DNA from: JADGRB01 sp963835825
Lineage (GTDB): Bacteria > Myxococcota_A > Polyangia > Fen-1088
DNA: 64,000 nucleotides
Reading direction: 5' to 3'
Assembly: GCA_963835825.1 (NCBI GenBank)
Contig: CAWIGZ010000005.1
Coordinates: 248,001-312,000, forward strand
Shown: positions 9,510 through 18,484 of the stretch, one piece after another
How the letters are laid out: the number at the start of each line of letters is the position of its first letter
Numbering within the stretch: the first letter of the stretch is position 1
The notes under the pieces: generated by a model
Databases searched by the model: none
The model's input: only the letters and a program-made list of their open reading frames with translations
Told to the model about the DNA's origin: nothing
Translations under genes and position numbers: made by a program

Positions 9510-11114
9510 TTATTCCGAGGGGATGCCGATGCCGGCCTGGTCGATGTTCGGCAAGGGGCGTTCGACAGATGCGCGGTCTCGGCGACGCGCACGGTGGGGA
9601 TGTACCGGCGGTGGTTCTGCAAGACTGTCCGACCCATAGGAGGCGGCCGGTGCGAGGGTGGGGGCCGGCCTTGCCACGGGGACGGGTGTGGACGGAGCAG
9701 CACTTCGGTCCGGCGGCGCGCCTCGTGAGACGGCCGCGCCTCGTGCCGCGACGACCGCGCCTCCCGTCGCGACGGCCGCCGGGCGTGGCCTGACGGGCGC
9801 AGCGCGTGGCCCGACGCGTGCCGCGCGTGGCCCGATCGTCGCGACGGGTGGGCCAGCCAGCGCGCTCTGGGCGGCGAATGCTCTCCGGTGGGAAGCACGC
9901 AGCCGGGCCGCGAAGATCCCGGCGAAAACGAGCAGCGCAACCGCCGCCGCCGCCATCGGGCGGCGCGACCCGGATGGCGGCGGGTCTTCCCAGGATTGCT
10001 TCTCCCACGCCGAGCTCTCGTACCACCGCGACAGATCGACCGCCGCGCTCGCCTTGGTCGGCAAGCCGAACGACGGCCCTCGTTCATGCGGGTCGTCGCT
10101 GCCCGAGTCCTCGACGATTTGGGTTCTCGCGATCAGGCCGGCCGCCGCATTCCGCTCGCCCGGAGAGCGGGGAACATAGTAGCTGCGCCATTCTTCCTGG
10201 CTTCGGGGGCTGGCGAGCTCCCACAGCCGCTGCCCGAGCGCGTAGACCGACTCGAAGCGCTCCGACGGTGAGACGTGCATCGCCCGAATGACGATTGCCT
10301 CCAGCGCCTCCGGCAGATCGGCTCTGAGCTTGCGCGGCGACTCGAACGTCCCCGTTTCGATAGCCCGCAGGAGCTGCCGGTTCTGATGATCCTCGTACGG
10401 CAGCCTCAGGGTGAGGCAGACGTAGAGCACGACTCCCAGCGCGTACTGATCGCTCGCCGGTCCGACCTTGCCGTCGATCTGCTCCGGCGCGAGGTATTGC
10501 GGCGTTCCGAGGATCTGCCCCTCGCGCGTCAGATCGTCGGCGCTCGGCGCCTTGGAAACGCCGAAGTCCAGCACCTTCACCTCTCGGCCGGTCTCCGTGT
10601 CGGCGAGGAAGATGTTTCCCGGCTTGAGATCTCGATGAATGATTCCGGCCCGGTGGCAGGCCCGGAGCGCGGCGCAGACCGCGAGCATGACGTCGACGAC
10701 ATCGGTGACGGGCAGCGGTTCTTCCGCCTGTGCCAGCAGCGCTCCGAGATCCCGGCCGCGCAGGTGTTCCATGACCAGGAACGGCGTCCCGTCGTCGGCG
10801 AACCCGAAGTCGAGCACCTGGACGACGTTGCGGTGCTCGACCCTCGACAGCGCCATCGCCTCGCGCAAAAAGCGCTGGCGCACCCGGTCGGTGAGGCGTG
10901 CGCCGTTGCGCGTCGCCACGGTGGTCTTGAGCGCGACCGTGCGCCCGAGCTTGGTGTCGACGGCGCGATAGACGGCCCCCATCCCGCCGCTCCCGATCAT
11001 CTCGAAGAGCTCGTAACGGTCGATCTTCCAGGGGGACCCCGGGAGCGCTCCTCCGCCCACGCGCGCCGGCCGCAGCGCCTCGGTGTCGAGCTCCTGGTCG
11101 GCGTTCTCGCGCAT
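9510..11114 (-). CDS. Hanks-type Ser/Thr protein kinase (pair 2)
   Basis: A 534-residue kinase: glycine loop GSGGMGAV, VALK lysine, HRDLKPGN, DFG and GTPQYLAPEQ all intact. The C-terminal half holds one membrane segment ('MAAAAVALLVFAGIFAA') and a very Arg/Ala/Pro-rich tail. ATG 11114 was chosen because upstream sequence belongs to the divergent lipoprotein promoter region. First gene of the leftward kinase - PEGA - kinase - PEGA array, which looks like a tandem duplication of a two-gene module. Confidence 0.93.
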   Translation of the reverse strand: MRENADQELDTEALRPARVGGGALPGSPWKIDRYELFEMIGSGGMGAVYRAVDTKLGRTVALKTTVATRNGARLTDRVRQRFLREAMALSRVEHRNVVQVLDFGFADDGTPFLVMEHLRGRDLGALLAQAEEPLPVTDVVDVMLAVCAALRACHRAGIIHRDLKPGNIFLADTETGREVKVLDFGVSKAPSADDLTREGQILGTPQYLAPEQIDGKVGPASDQYALGVVLYVCLTLRLPYEDHQNRQLLRAIETGTFESPRKLRADLPEALEAIVIRAMHVSPSERFESVYALGQRLWELASPRSQEEWRSYYVPRSPGERNAAAGLIARTQIVEDSGSDDPHERGPSFGLPTKASAAVDLSRWYESSAWEKQSWEDPPPSGSRRPMAAAAVALLVFAGIFAARLRASHRRAFAAQSALAGPPVATIGPRAARVGPRAAPVRPRPAAVATGGAVVAARGAAVSRGAPPDRSAAPSTPVPVARPAPTLAPAASYGSDSLAEPPPVHPHRARRRDRASVERPLPNIDQAGIGIPSE

Positions 11115-11223
11115 GACTCGGAGCACGTCTTCGGCCGCCGCGCCTCCCGGTTGCGTGCCTCCCCGATCTGGACGTTGGCCCCGCCGATGCTTACCTGTTC
11201 TGGGACCAGGAGGTTCCGTGCGG

Positions 11224-12090
11224 ATGGGGGAATTCGGGCCACGAGGTTGGGGTGCGGCGCTGTTTTGCCTGGCGATCGCGGCCTGTAGCGTGAACGGGGG
11301 AGAGGGATCGCACGACGGAGCCAGCGGCGGGAGCACGGGGGCGACAGGCGGCACCGGCGGACCGACCGACGGGCCGCCCATCGTCCTCGACGCGGGCGCC
11401 GTTCAGCCGGGGACGGTGCACATGGTCGTGCCGGCCTACTGGGATCCGGACCAGCAGTGGCAGCGGATCATCGCCGCTGCGCCGACGGTCGGGATGATCA
11501 TCTTCAATCCGGACAGCGGCCCGGGGACGGTCACCAAATCTGAGTACGTGGCGGCGATTGCCCAGGCCCAGGCCGCCGGCATCAAGGTGCTCGGCTACGT
11601 CTCCACCCAGTACGGCGCCCGGGCCGAGGGGGACATCGACGCCGACGTCGACGGCTACTACAAGCTCTATTCCCCCTCGGGGATCTACTTCGCGGAGGGA
11701 CCGACGGCGGCCACCTGCGACACGCTGCAGGCGGAGTACCAGCGCCTCACCGCGCTGGCCCAGTCGCACGATCCGCGGGCCTACCTGGCGATCGGGACTC
11801 GGTTCTGCCCGACGTTCATCACGTTCTCCGACCTGATGGTCGAGTTCGCCGAGACCTATTCGACGTACCAGGACTACTCGTCACCGTCGTGGATGCCGGG
11901 CAACTCGCCCGAGCGGTTCTGTCACTTCGTCAGCGAGGTCCCGGACGCCGAAGCCAGCCAGGTGCTGTCGCGGGCGATCGGGCTCGGCGCGGGCTGGGTG
12001 TTCACCACCGACGGCACGGCGCCCAACCCGTGGGGCGCGCTGCCGAGCTACTTCGATCAAGAGCTGGCGGCCCTGCAGAAGCTGCACTGA
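11224..12090 (+). CDS. Lipoprotein with Spherulation-specific family 4 domain
   Basis: A 288-residue protein with a lipoprotein signal peptide ending AIAAC, then a short GGSTGATGGTGG linker. The rest is a TIM-barrel-like Spherulin-4 domain: 'VVPAYWDPDQQWQRI', 'GMIIFNPDSGPG', 'AGIKVLGYVSTQYG', 'DIDADVDGYYKLY'. The family is related to GH114-type polysaccharide hydrolases; the Asp residues of the DIDADVD segment are candidates for catalysis. AGGAGG at 11208-11213 serves either GTG 11218 or ATG 11224. Divergent from the kinase array, 109 bp apart. Confidence 0.85.
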   Translation: MGEFGPRGWGAALFCLAIAACSVNGGEGSHDGASGGSTGATGGTGGPTDGPPIVLDAGAVQPGTVHMVVPAYWDPDQQWQRIIAAAPTVGMIIFNPDSGPGTVTKSEYVAAIAQAQAAGIKVLGYVSTQYGARAEGDIDADVDGYYKLYSPSGIYFAEGPTAATCDTLQAEYQRLTALAQSHDPRAYLAIGTRFCPTFITFSDLMVEFAETYSTYQDYSSPSWMPGNSPERFCHFVSEVPDAEASQVLSRAIGLGAGWVFTTDGTAPNPWGALPSYFDQELAALQKLH

Positions 12091-12151
12091 GCGAGCGCCG
12101 TCATCATCGCGACGGCCGGAGCGCCGCCGGCGCCGCGACGGCGCGGTCGCC

Positions 12152-12688
12152 TCAGCGACGCTTCTTCTTGGCGGACGGCTTCTTGGTCTTGGCGCTGGCC
12201 TTGGCCTTCGGTTTCGTCCGGGCCTTCGGTCTCGCCTTGGCGCTGGCCTTGGTTTTGAGCTTCACGTTCGGCTTCGCCTTGGCTCGCTTCGGCGCGCTCT
12301 TGCGGGTCTTCGCCGGCGCCGGCTTGGCGTCGGGATCGGAGTGGCAGACGACCTCGACGTTGTTCCCCTCGGGGTCGCGCACGAAGGCGCCATAGTAATG
12401 AGGATGATAGTCGGCGCGCAGGCCGGGCTGTCCGTTGTCGATGCCCCCGGCGGCGAGCGCAGCGGCGTGGAAGGCGTCGACCGTGGCGCGATCGGCGGAG
12501 AACGCGACGTGGGTCGGGTTGATCGGCTGCTCCGTCGCCATGAGCCAGAAATCCGGCATCCCGGCGCCGAGGCCGGCGGCCCCCGGATACTCCATCAAGA
12601 CGCGGTAGCCGAGGGGGGCGAGCGCCGTCCGATAGAAGGCCACGGCCCGCGAGTGATCCTGTACGCGGAGGCTGATGTGATCGAGCAT
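12152..12688 (-). CDS. VOC/glyoxalase-fold protein with lysine-rich tail
   Basis: A 178-residue protein. Residues 1-118 form a VOC (glyoxalase/bleomycin resistance) fold: 'LDHISLRVQDHSRAVAFYRT', 'HVAFSADRATVDAFH', 'GAFVRDPEGNNVEVVCH', with metal-type His and Glu residues (H4, H71 or nearby, E near 113). The last 60 residues are almost only Lys, Ala, Pro, Arg and Thr, like a histone H1 or AlgP-type tail. The tail may bind nucleic acid; that is an inference. The start at 12688 is the family-like one. Confidence 0.85.
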   Translation of the reverse strand: MLDHISLRVQDHSRAVAFYRTALAPLGYRVLMEYPGAAGLGAGMPDFWLMATEQPINPTHVAFSADRATVDAFHAAALAAGGIDNGQPGLRADYHPHYYGAFVRDPEGNNVEVVCHSDPDAKPAPAKTRKSAPKRAKAKPNVKLKTKASAKARPKARTKPKAKASAKTKKPSAKKKRR

Positions 12689-12762
12689 GGCGCGACCATA
12701 GCATGTCCGAAACGAGGCGCAGCGCCGGATTGCCCGCGCAAACAATCGTTAAAATTGGCCCG

Positions 12763-14313
12763 GTGCCGACCCTTGCCAATCGATTGACCGCCGTCGCGGA
12801 CTGGTTCGCGCGCAATGACGCGAGCCCAAACGGAAATTGGCTGGGCCGGTTCGTGATTCTGCGGCTCTTGGGGCTGGTGTACCTGATGGCGTTCTTGACG
12901 CTGGCCTGGCAAGGGCCGGCGCTGCTGGGCCCGCGGGGGCTTCTCCCGATCGACAGCTATCTTGCCGACGTCGCGGCGCAGGCCGGGTCGCGAGCGTCGG
13001 GATTCTGGGAGTTGCCGTCGCTGTTTTGGCTCGGTGCCAGCGACGGCGCGTTGCGCGCCGCCGGTTGGATCGGCGCCGCGCTCTCCTTGGCGATGCTGGC
13101 CGGATACACCAACGCCATCGTTCTCGCCTTCCTCTGTGCGTTGCAGATCTCGATCTGCAACGTCGGGCAGGCGTTCTATGCCTTTGGCTGGGAGCTGCAG
13201 CTGGTCGAGACGGGCTTCCTCTGCATCTTTCTGTGTCCGCTGCTGGACCCCCGGCCATTTCCGCGCCGGCCGCCCCCGCGCGCGGTGATCTGGCTTCTGC
13301 GCTGGCTGGCAATGCGGATCATGTGGGGCGCCGGGCTCATCAAGCTGCGCGGTGATCTCTGCTGGCGCGATCTCACCTGCCTCGATTTCCATTTCGAGAC
13401 GCAACCGGTGCCGAGCCCGCTGTCGCCCTACTTTCACGCGCTGCCACACTGGGCGCACGCCGTCGGCGTGGTCTTCAATCACGTCGTCGAGCTGGGGGCG
13501 CCGTTTCTGGTGTTGGGTCCGCGTCGTCTCCGTTACCTCGGCGGCGCGCTGATGGTCGCCCTCCAGATCATCTTGATTGCCAGCGGCAACCTCGCGTTCC
13601 TCAACTGGCTCACGCTGGTGGCCATCCTGGCCTGCTTCGACGACGGGCTCTGGCGCCGGATCTTCCCCTCGGGCCTGGTGGCGCGCGCCGAGGCGTCTTC
13701 GGCAAGGGCGATACCGTCGCGCGGGCAGGGCCTGACCGTCGCGGTCGTCACCGTCGGGATCGCCGCGCTGAGCATTGCTCCGACCATCAACCTGCTCTCC
13801 GGCTCGCAGGTGATGAACGGCGCGTTCACGCGGCTGCCGATCGTCAACACCTATGGCGCGTTCGGCAGCGTGGGGCGCGAGCGCGCGCAGCTGGTGTTCG
13901 AAGGGACGACCGACGCGAAGCTCACGCCCGAGACGAAATGGCTCCCTTACGCGTTCAAATGTCAGCCCGGCGATCCGGCGCGCCGCCCCTGTTGGATGAG
14001 CCCGTACCATTACCGGCTCGACTGGCTCCTCTGGTTCGCGGCGATGGGCAGCCCGCGCGAATACCCGTGGGTGTTGCACCTCGTCTGGAAGCTGCTGTCG
14101 GCCGATCCGGCCGCGCTCGGCCTTCTGGCGGAGAATCCCTTCCACGGCGCTCCGCCGCGCTACGTCCGCGTCGATCTCTATCGGTACAAGCTGGCGCCGC
14201 TCGGCCGCAAGGTCTGGTGGGAGCGCACCCGCCTCGGGCCCTGGCTTCCGCCGCTGTCGCGCGACAACCCCGAGCTGCGCGCCTATCTGCGGCAGCAAGG
14301 TTGGTTGAAGTGA
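12763..14313 (+). CDS. Lipase maturation factor (LMF)-like membrane protein
   Basis: A 516-residue protein from GTG 12763; ATG 12703 in the same frame would add 20 residues but leaves almost no room for the divergent VOC promoter. There are about eight membrane helices, with the LMF core 'GAGLIKLRGDLCWRDLTC' followed by 'FHFETQPVPSPLSPYFHALP' and later 'WLPYAFKC'. Eukaryotic LMF1 helps lipases fold in the ER; the bacterial role is unknown. Often annotated as HTTM or lipase maturation factor family protein in bacteria. Confidence 0.88.
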   Translation: MPTLANRLTAVADWFARNDASPNGNWLGRFVILRLLGLVYLMAFLTLAWQGPALLGPRGLLPIDSYLADVAAQAGSRASGFWELPSLFWLGASDGALRAAGWIGAALSLAMLAGYTNAIVLAFLCALQISICNVGQAFYAFGWELQLVETGFLCIFLCPLLDPRPFPRRPPPRAVIWLLRWLAMRIMWGAGLIKLRGDLCWRDLTCLDFHFETQPVPSPLSPYFHALPHWAHAVGVVFNHVVELGAPFLVLGPRRLRYLGGALMVALQIILIASGNLAFLNWLTLVAILACFDDGLWRRIFPSGLVARAEASSARAIPSRGQGLTVAVVTVGIAALSIAPTINLLSGSQVMNGAFTRLPIVNTYGAFGSVGRERAQLVFEGTTDAKLTPETKWLPYAFKCQPGDPARRPCWMSPYHYRLDWLLWFAAMGSPREYPWVLHLVWKLLSADPAALGLLAENPFHGAPPRYVRVDLYRYKLAPLGRKVWWERTRLGPWLPPLSRDNPELRAYLRQQGWLK

Positions 14314-14340
14314 CGGCTGATCGTTCGAAGCGATGAGCGC

Positions 14341-14673
14341 TCAGATGCGCCCGTAGAGCTCGCGTTCGCGCCGCACCCCCTCGGGTCCCTGGTCGACCAG
14401 CGCGGCGATCAAGATGGCGATCGCCACGATGGCGTTGTTCCAGACGGTCGCCCGAATCAACGCGGGGAGCGTGAGCGCCGACAGGAACAGGAACACGGCC
14501 ACCACCGCGTTCAAGTACCGGGCGCCGCGAACGTACATCTCCATGATCGAGAGGACGAACGTCAGGACTGCCGCCACGATCGTCACCTCCTTGGCCAGGT
14601 GCGTGTGCGGCCACATGAAGGCCGTGGCAAACAACCAGATGGCGATGAGCGCGTTGAAGATCCGTGTGGTCAT
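14341..14673 (-). CDS. SPW-repeat-like four-helix membrane protein
   Basis: A 110-residue protein with four hydrophobic helices arranged as two similar halves, each beginning with Asn-Ala and a WLF or FLF segment ('FNALIAIWLFATAFMW', 'LNAVVAVFLFLSALTLP'). This matches the SPW-repeat layout, though the SPW tripeptide itself is degenerate. A strong GGAGG lies 9 bp before ATG 14673. Function unknown. Confidence 0.75.
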   Translation of the reverse strand: MTTRIFNALIAIWLFATAFMWPHTHLAKEVTIVAAVLTFVLSIMEMYVRGARYLNAVVAVFLFLSALTLPALIRATVWNNAIVAIAILIAALVDQGPEGVRRERELYGRI

Positions 14674-15197
14674 AGGGAACCCTCCTCGGGGTCGGAGGGC
14701 TCGACCGCAACCGGGTCCACCCGGCGATCCCTACATCATTGAACGTAGTGACCGCCGGGGGACCCGTCGAGGTGTCAGCGTGCAGCTCAGCCGGGCCGCC
14801 GGCCGGTTCGTCGGCCTGCGAGCCGGCGACGTCGTTTGCTACCGGCGACGCCACGCTCGAGCTCGCCGCCGCGGAGACGTCGCCTCGGTCACACGCAGGC
14901 GTCGTCCAGCGCCGCGCGACCGAAATCGAACAGGGCATGCAGGGGTCGTGAACGCCATCACGGTGCGCAGACGGCGCGATTGCTGTGATCTGGATTGCGC
15001 GTGAGCGCCACAGCGTCCGGCGTGAATGAGTGGCACACACGGGCACGTCTGGGTGGCTTCGATCACCGCGTGCTTTGAGCTCGATCCCGCATTGCCGTCG
15101 GCGATCGCGGCACTAATAAGAACGTTTTGAGATCGGCGGGCGCCGGAGCCATGTGGCCCGTCGCTTGCGATGTGCCGCTCGGCAAAAGGAGCACCTC
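14674..15197. other. Intergenic region, no gene seen
   Basis: About 520 bp between the divergent SPW-like gene and the Cys-rich lipoprotein. Open frames exist on both strands because of GC content, but none has protein-like sequence, and no structured RNA was recognised. Confidence 0.5.
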
Positions 15198-16289
15198 ATG
15201 ACACGCCTTCACTTTCTCGTCGGTCTCTCCGTGATCTCGATTAGCGCGCTTGGAACCACGGGGTGTCTCCCCGTGACGGATCCCAACGGCAACAGCGGGG
15301 GCGGCTCTTCGTACACCTACTGCTATTGCGACGCCGACTGTCCGAGGGGCGCGATCTGCGACGAGACGTACGGCAAGTGCATCATCCCGCCGACGACCAC
15401 CGGTGGTCACAGCGGCAGTACGGGCGGGGCCGGCGGGCGTGGCGGCCACGGCTATGCGGGGGCGGGCGGCACGGCAAGCTCAGGCATGGGAGGGGGAGAC
15501 GAAGGGGGCGCGGGCGTCTCCGGGACGGGCGGCGTTCCCGGATCCGGCGGCACTGGAATTGGTGGCGCCGGCGGCGGCACCGGCAACGCCGGCGGCTCGG
15601 GCAGTGTGGGCGGCGCCGGCGGCAAGGCGGGCAGCAGCGGCAAGGCGGGTGCCGGCGGCGCTGCGGGCGGGACGACGGGCTCGGGCGGCGCCAGCGGCAG
15701 CTCCTGTGAAGCGACGATCGATTGCGGCCCGGGCGCCTGTTGCGTCTCGGGAATGTGCCAGCCGTTGCCGACCGCGCCGCCTCTCTGCCGTTTCAGCAGC
15801 GAGTGCGGCCTGGGTGGTCGGTGCGCCAACGGTCTCTGCCAGCCGGCCTGCAGCTCGGACGCCGATTGCGGAACGGGCGACGCCTGCATCGGGGGGCTCT
15901 GCCAGGCGAGCACCACCGGAGGTGGCGGGTGCGTCTTCAATACCGACTGTCCGACCGGCGACACCTGCGTGAACGGTTTCTGTCACGGCGCCTGCGTCAT
16001 CGACGCCGACTGCGGCCCGCACGACATGTGCTCGGCGGGACTCTGCGTGCCGGACGTGCGCCCACGCCCGAGCTGCCTGTCGAACGCCAACTGCAGCGCG
16101 GGCCAGATGTGTGTGGACGGGTTCTGCCGGTCGAGCTGCCGCTCGAGCGCCGACTGCTGCACCTGCACCAGCGCGACCGTCTGCGGCCCGGGCGGGTACT
16201 GCGAGACGCCGGGCGAAGCCTCGCCCAAGTGCCAGCTCGACGCGCAGTGCGGCGCCGGGATGTCCTGCGTCGACGCGATCTGCTCGTAG
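15198..16289 (+). CDS. Cysteine-rich repeat lipoprotein
   Basis: A 363-residue protein. The signal peptide ends in LGTTGC (lipidated Cys), followed by a CYCDADC cluster, a roughly 95-residue Gly/Ala/Ser linker, then at least six copies of a cysteine module of the form DC-x(2-6)-G-x2-C-x2-G-x-C ('DADCGTGDACIGGLC', 'NTDCPTGDTCVNGFC'). Such Dickkopf/EGF-like disulphide modules are common in myxobacterial surface proteins and suggest an extracellular binding role. AAAGGAG lies 7 bp before the ATG. Confidence 0.8.
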   Translation: MTRLHFLVGLSVISISALGTTGCLPVTDPNGNSGGGSSYTYCYCDADCPRGAICDETYGKCIIPPTTTGGHSGSTGGAGGRGGHGYAGAGGTASSGMGGGDEGGAGVSGTGGVPGSGGTGIGGAGGGTGNAGGSGSVGGAGGKAGSSGKAGAGGAAGGTTGSGGASGSSCEATIDCGPGACCVSGMCQPLPTAPPLCRFSSECGLGGRCANGLCQPACSSDADCGTGDACIGGLCQASTTGGGGCVFNTDCPTGDTCVNGFCHGACVIDADCGPHDMCSAGLCVPDVRPRPSCLSNANCSAGQMCVDGFCRSSCRSSADCCTCTSATVCGPGGYCETPGEASPKCQLDAQCGAGMSCVDAICS

Positions 16290-16304
16290 TCGCGAATCAG
16301 TTGA

Positions 16305-16341
16305 ACGCCCGGCCCGCGGGTTCGCCCCGCCGGCCGGGCGT
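16305..16341 (+). terminator. GC hairpin after the Cys-rich lipoprotein
   Basis: A perfect 10-bp stem ACGCCCGGCC / GGCCGGGCGT with a 17-nt loop, starting 15 bp after the stop codon. No T-run, so termination strength is uncertain. Confidence 0.5.
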
Positions 16342-16508
16342 CGCCTTGCCTGTACGCTCTGCCGCGATGCGCCTTCACATGGTGCGACAGCAAAGTGACG
16401 CCGCTTTGTGTTGAGCCGTCGCGCCGCCTCGAGGGAACTTCCCCGGTGATCCCCCGCGCGTTCCGTCGGCGGTCGGGTCGCGGAGTGTACAATCATGAGC
16501 CGGGCGAG

Positions 16509-17159
16509 ATGAAGGCGCGACGCATCGACCAGAGCGCGCAGATCTCCTATCTGCCAAGCGCCGCGCTGGCGGACGCCGACGACACCACGCTCGTGGGCGG
16601 GCTGCTGGACGGGGATCCGCGGGCCATGCGCGAGGCCTGGCGCCGGTTCGGACCGATGGTCCGCCGGATCCTGCTGCGCACGCTCGGACCAGAGAGCGAG
16701 CTCGAGGACCTGTCCCAGGAGGTCTTCATCACCTTCTTCGATCGCGTCAAGACGCTGCGCGATCCGCGCACGGTGACGGCGTTCATCATGTCGATCACGG
16801 CCTTCAAGATCCGGCACCACCTGCGCTGGCGCTGGCTGCGCCGCTGGCTGGTGCTGCCGGGCCAGGTCGAGAAGCTGGACCTGCGGACGTTCCAGCCCAA
16901 CGTCGAGGCCCGGGAGGCGCTGGCCCGATTCTTCGACATCCTGGACAAGGTCAACGCGGTCGATCGCACGGCGTTCACGCTCCGCTTCGTCGAGGAGATG
17001 GAGCTGCGCGAGGTGGCGATGGCGCTGGACATGTCGCTGGCCACCACCAAGCGGCGGCTGGCGCGGACCTGGAAGCGGCTGGCGGTCTTGGTGCGCAACG
17101 ATTCGGCGCTCGGTGAGTTGCTGCCGACGTTCGAGCACGGTATCGAGGGCGAGGCGTAG
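16509..17159 (+). CDS. ECF-type RNA polymerase sigma factor
   Basis: A 216-residue sigma-70 family protein. Region 2 is seen as 'ELEDLSQEVFITFFDRVKTL' and region 4 as 'FVEEMELREVAMALDMSLAT' plus a basic recognition helix ('TTKRRLARTWKRL'); there is no region 1 or 3. ATG 16509 gives the usual ECF length. It is followed after 2 bp by a FecR-domain gene, so it most likely heads an operon controlled by that protein. Confidence 0.9.
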   Translation: MKARRIDQSAQISYLPSAALADADDTTLVGGLLDGDPRAMREAWRRFGPMVRRILLRTLGPESELEDLSQEVFITFFDRVKTLRDPRTVTAFIMSITAFKIRHHLRWRWLRRWLVLPGQVEKLDLRTFQPNVEAREALARFFDILDKVNAVDRTAFTLRFVEEMELREVAMALDMSLATTKRRLARTWKRLAVLVRNDSALGELLPTFEHGIEGEA

Positions 17160-17161
17160 AG

Positions 17162-18484
17162 ATGAGCGGGACGCGAGACGATCTGGTGGTCCGGGCGGAC
17201 AGTCGGCAGGACGAGGGTTTGCGCAAGCTGGTCGACCTGACGCGGGCGACCCTGAGCGATCAGGCGACCCGGGAGAACTGGCCGGCCGACGAGAGCGGGC
17301 TGCGGCGGCTGGAGAGGCCGCACCGAGGCCGCGTCCGCCTGCGCTGGCAGGCGGTTTCGGCGATTGGATTCGCAGCGCTGCTGCTGGTGGCCGCGCCCGC
17401 AGCCTGGTTCGCGGCGCGCCGGCCCGGACCGCTGACCTTCGAGGTGATCAACGGGACGATCGGCGTGACGGGCGAGATTCGCCCGGCCGTCGCCGAGAAC
17501 GTCAGCACGCGGATCCGTTTCTCCGACGGATCGGAGATCGCGCTGGATCGCGAGGCGCGGGCGCAGGTCAGCAACGTGACGCCTGTCGGAGCGCGGATCG
17601 TTCTCCTGAACGGCCGTGCGCACACCTTCTTCGTGCCGAAGCCACACGCGCGCTGGCAGGTGGCGGCCGGGCCCTACGTCGTCCATGTCACCGGCACCAT
17701 CTTCGACGTGCAGTGGTCCGGTGACCGCGAGGCGTTCGACGTCTGGCTGGAAAAGGGGTCGGTGCGGGTCACCGGACCGCTGATCGGCGAGGGGATCGCG
17801 ATGACGCACGGCCAGCACCTGCTGATGCGGGTGCGGGACAACAAGATCCTGCTCGACAGCCAGCGCGCCGACGCGGCCGAGCCGGTGCCCGCGACGCCCG
17901 AGCCGGTTCCGGCTACGGCGGCCGAGCCGGCGGGCGCACACGGCGAGGCGACGCAGGCCGCGGACCAGCGAGACGACGGCGCTGCCTCAGCGTCGCACCT
18001 CCCCGCTCGGGTCAGCCATCCGGTGACCAGGTCCTGGAGCCGCCGGATGGCCCGGGGCGACTTCGAGGCGGTCGTCGAAGCGGCCGAACGGCGGGGGATC
18101 GAATCGGTCCTGGCGCACGGCTCGCGCGCGGAGCTCGCGGCCCTGGCGGACGCCGCGCGCTACACGCGCCGCAGCCGGCTGGCCGGGCGTGCGCTGCACG
18201 CCGAGCGGGAACGATTTCCGGAGACCGCCGAGGGGCGGGAGGCGTCGTTCTTCCTGGGCAATCTGGCCGAGGACGGCGGCAATCGTTCGGGCGCCCTCTC
18301 CTGGTACGGACGCTACCTTCGCGAGGACGCCGCCGGCACCTACGCGGCGCAGGCGCTGGGGCGCAAGATGTTGCTCGAGAGCCGGCACGCCTCGCCGTCG
18401 GCGGGCATCGACGCCGAGGAGTATCTGCATCGTTTTCCGTCGGGCTCGTACGCCGACGCGGCCAGGCTCATACTGAAGCAATGA
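17162..18484 (+). CDS. FecR-domain membrane protein, probable anti-sigma regulator
   Basis: A 440-residue protein with a cytoplasmic N-terminus, a membrane helix at about 63-83, a FecR domain at about 110-215 ('IRFSDGSEIALDREARAQV', 'GPYVVHVTGTIFDVQW'), an Ala/Pro linker and a TPR-like C-terminus ('SFFLGNLAEDGGNRSGALSW'). FecR proteins tether or activate their cognate ECF sigma factor. Starts 2 bp after the sigma gene, and its TGA overlaps the next ATG (ATGA at 18481). Confidence 0.88.
   Translation: MSGTRDDLVVRADSRQDEGLRKLVDLTRATLSDQATRENWPADESGLRRLERPHRGRVRLRWQAVSAIGFAALLLVAAPAAWFAARRPGPLTFEVINGTIGVTGEIRPAVAENVSTRIRFSDGSEIALDREARAQVSNVTPVGARIVLLNGRAHTFFVPKPHARWQVAAGPYVVHVTGTIFDVQWSGDREAFDVWLEKGSVRVTGPLIGEGIAMTHGQHLLMRVRDNKILLDSQRADAAEPVPATPEPVPATAAEPAGAHGEATQAADQRDDGAASASHLPARVSHPVTRSWSRRMARGDFEAVVEAAERRGIESVLAHGSRAELAALADAARYTRRSRLAGRALHAERERFPETAEGREASFFLGNLAEDGGNRSGALSWYGRYLREDAAGTYAAQALGRKMLLESRHASPSAGIDAEEYLHRFPSGSYADAARLILKQ

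Noticed and set aside
13955..15046. Long reverse-strand open frame of 363 codons
   Set aside because: It is mostly antisense to the LMF-like gene and has no protein-like pattern; a GC-driven shadow.
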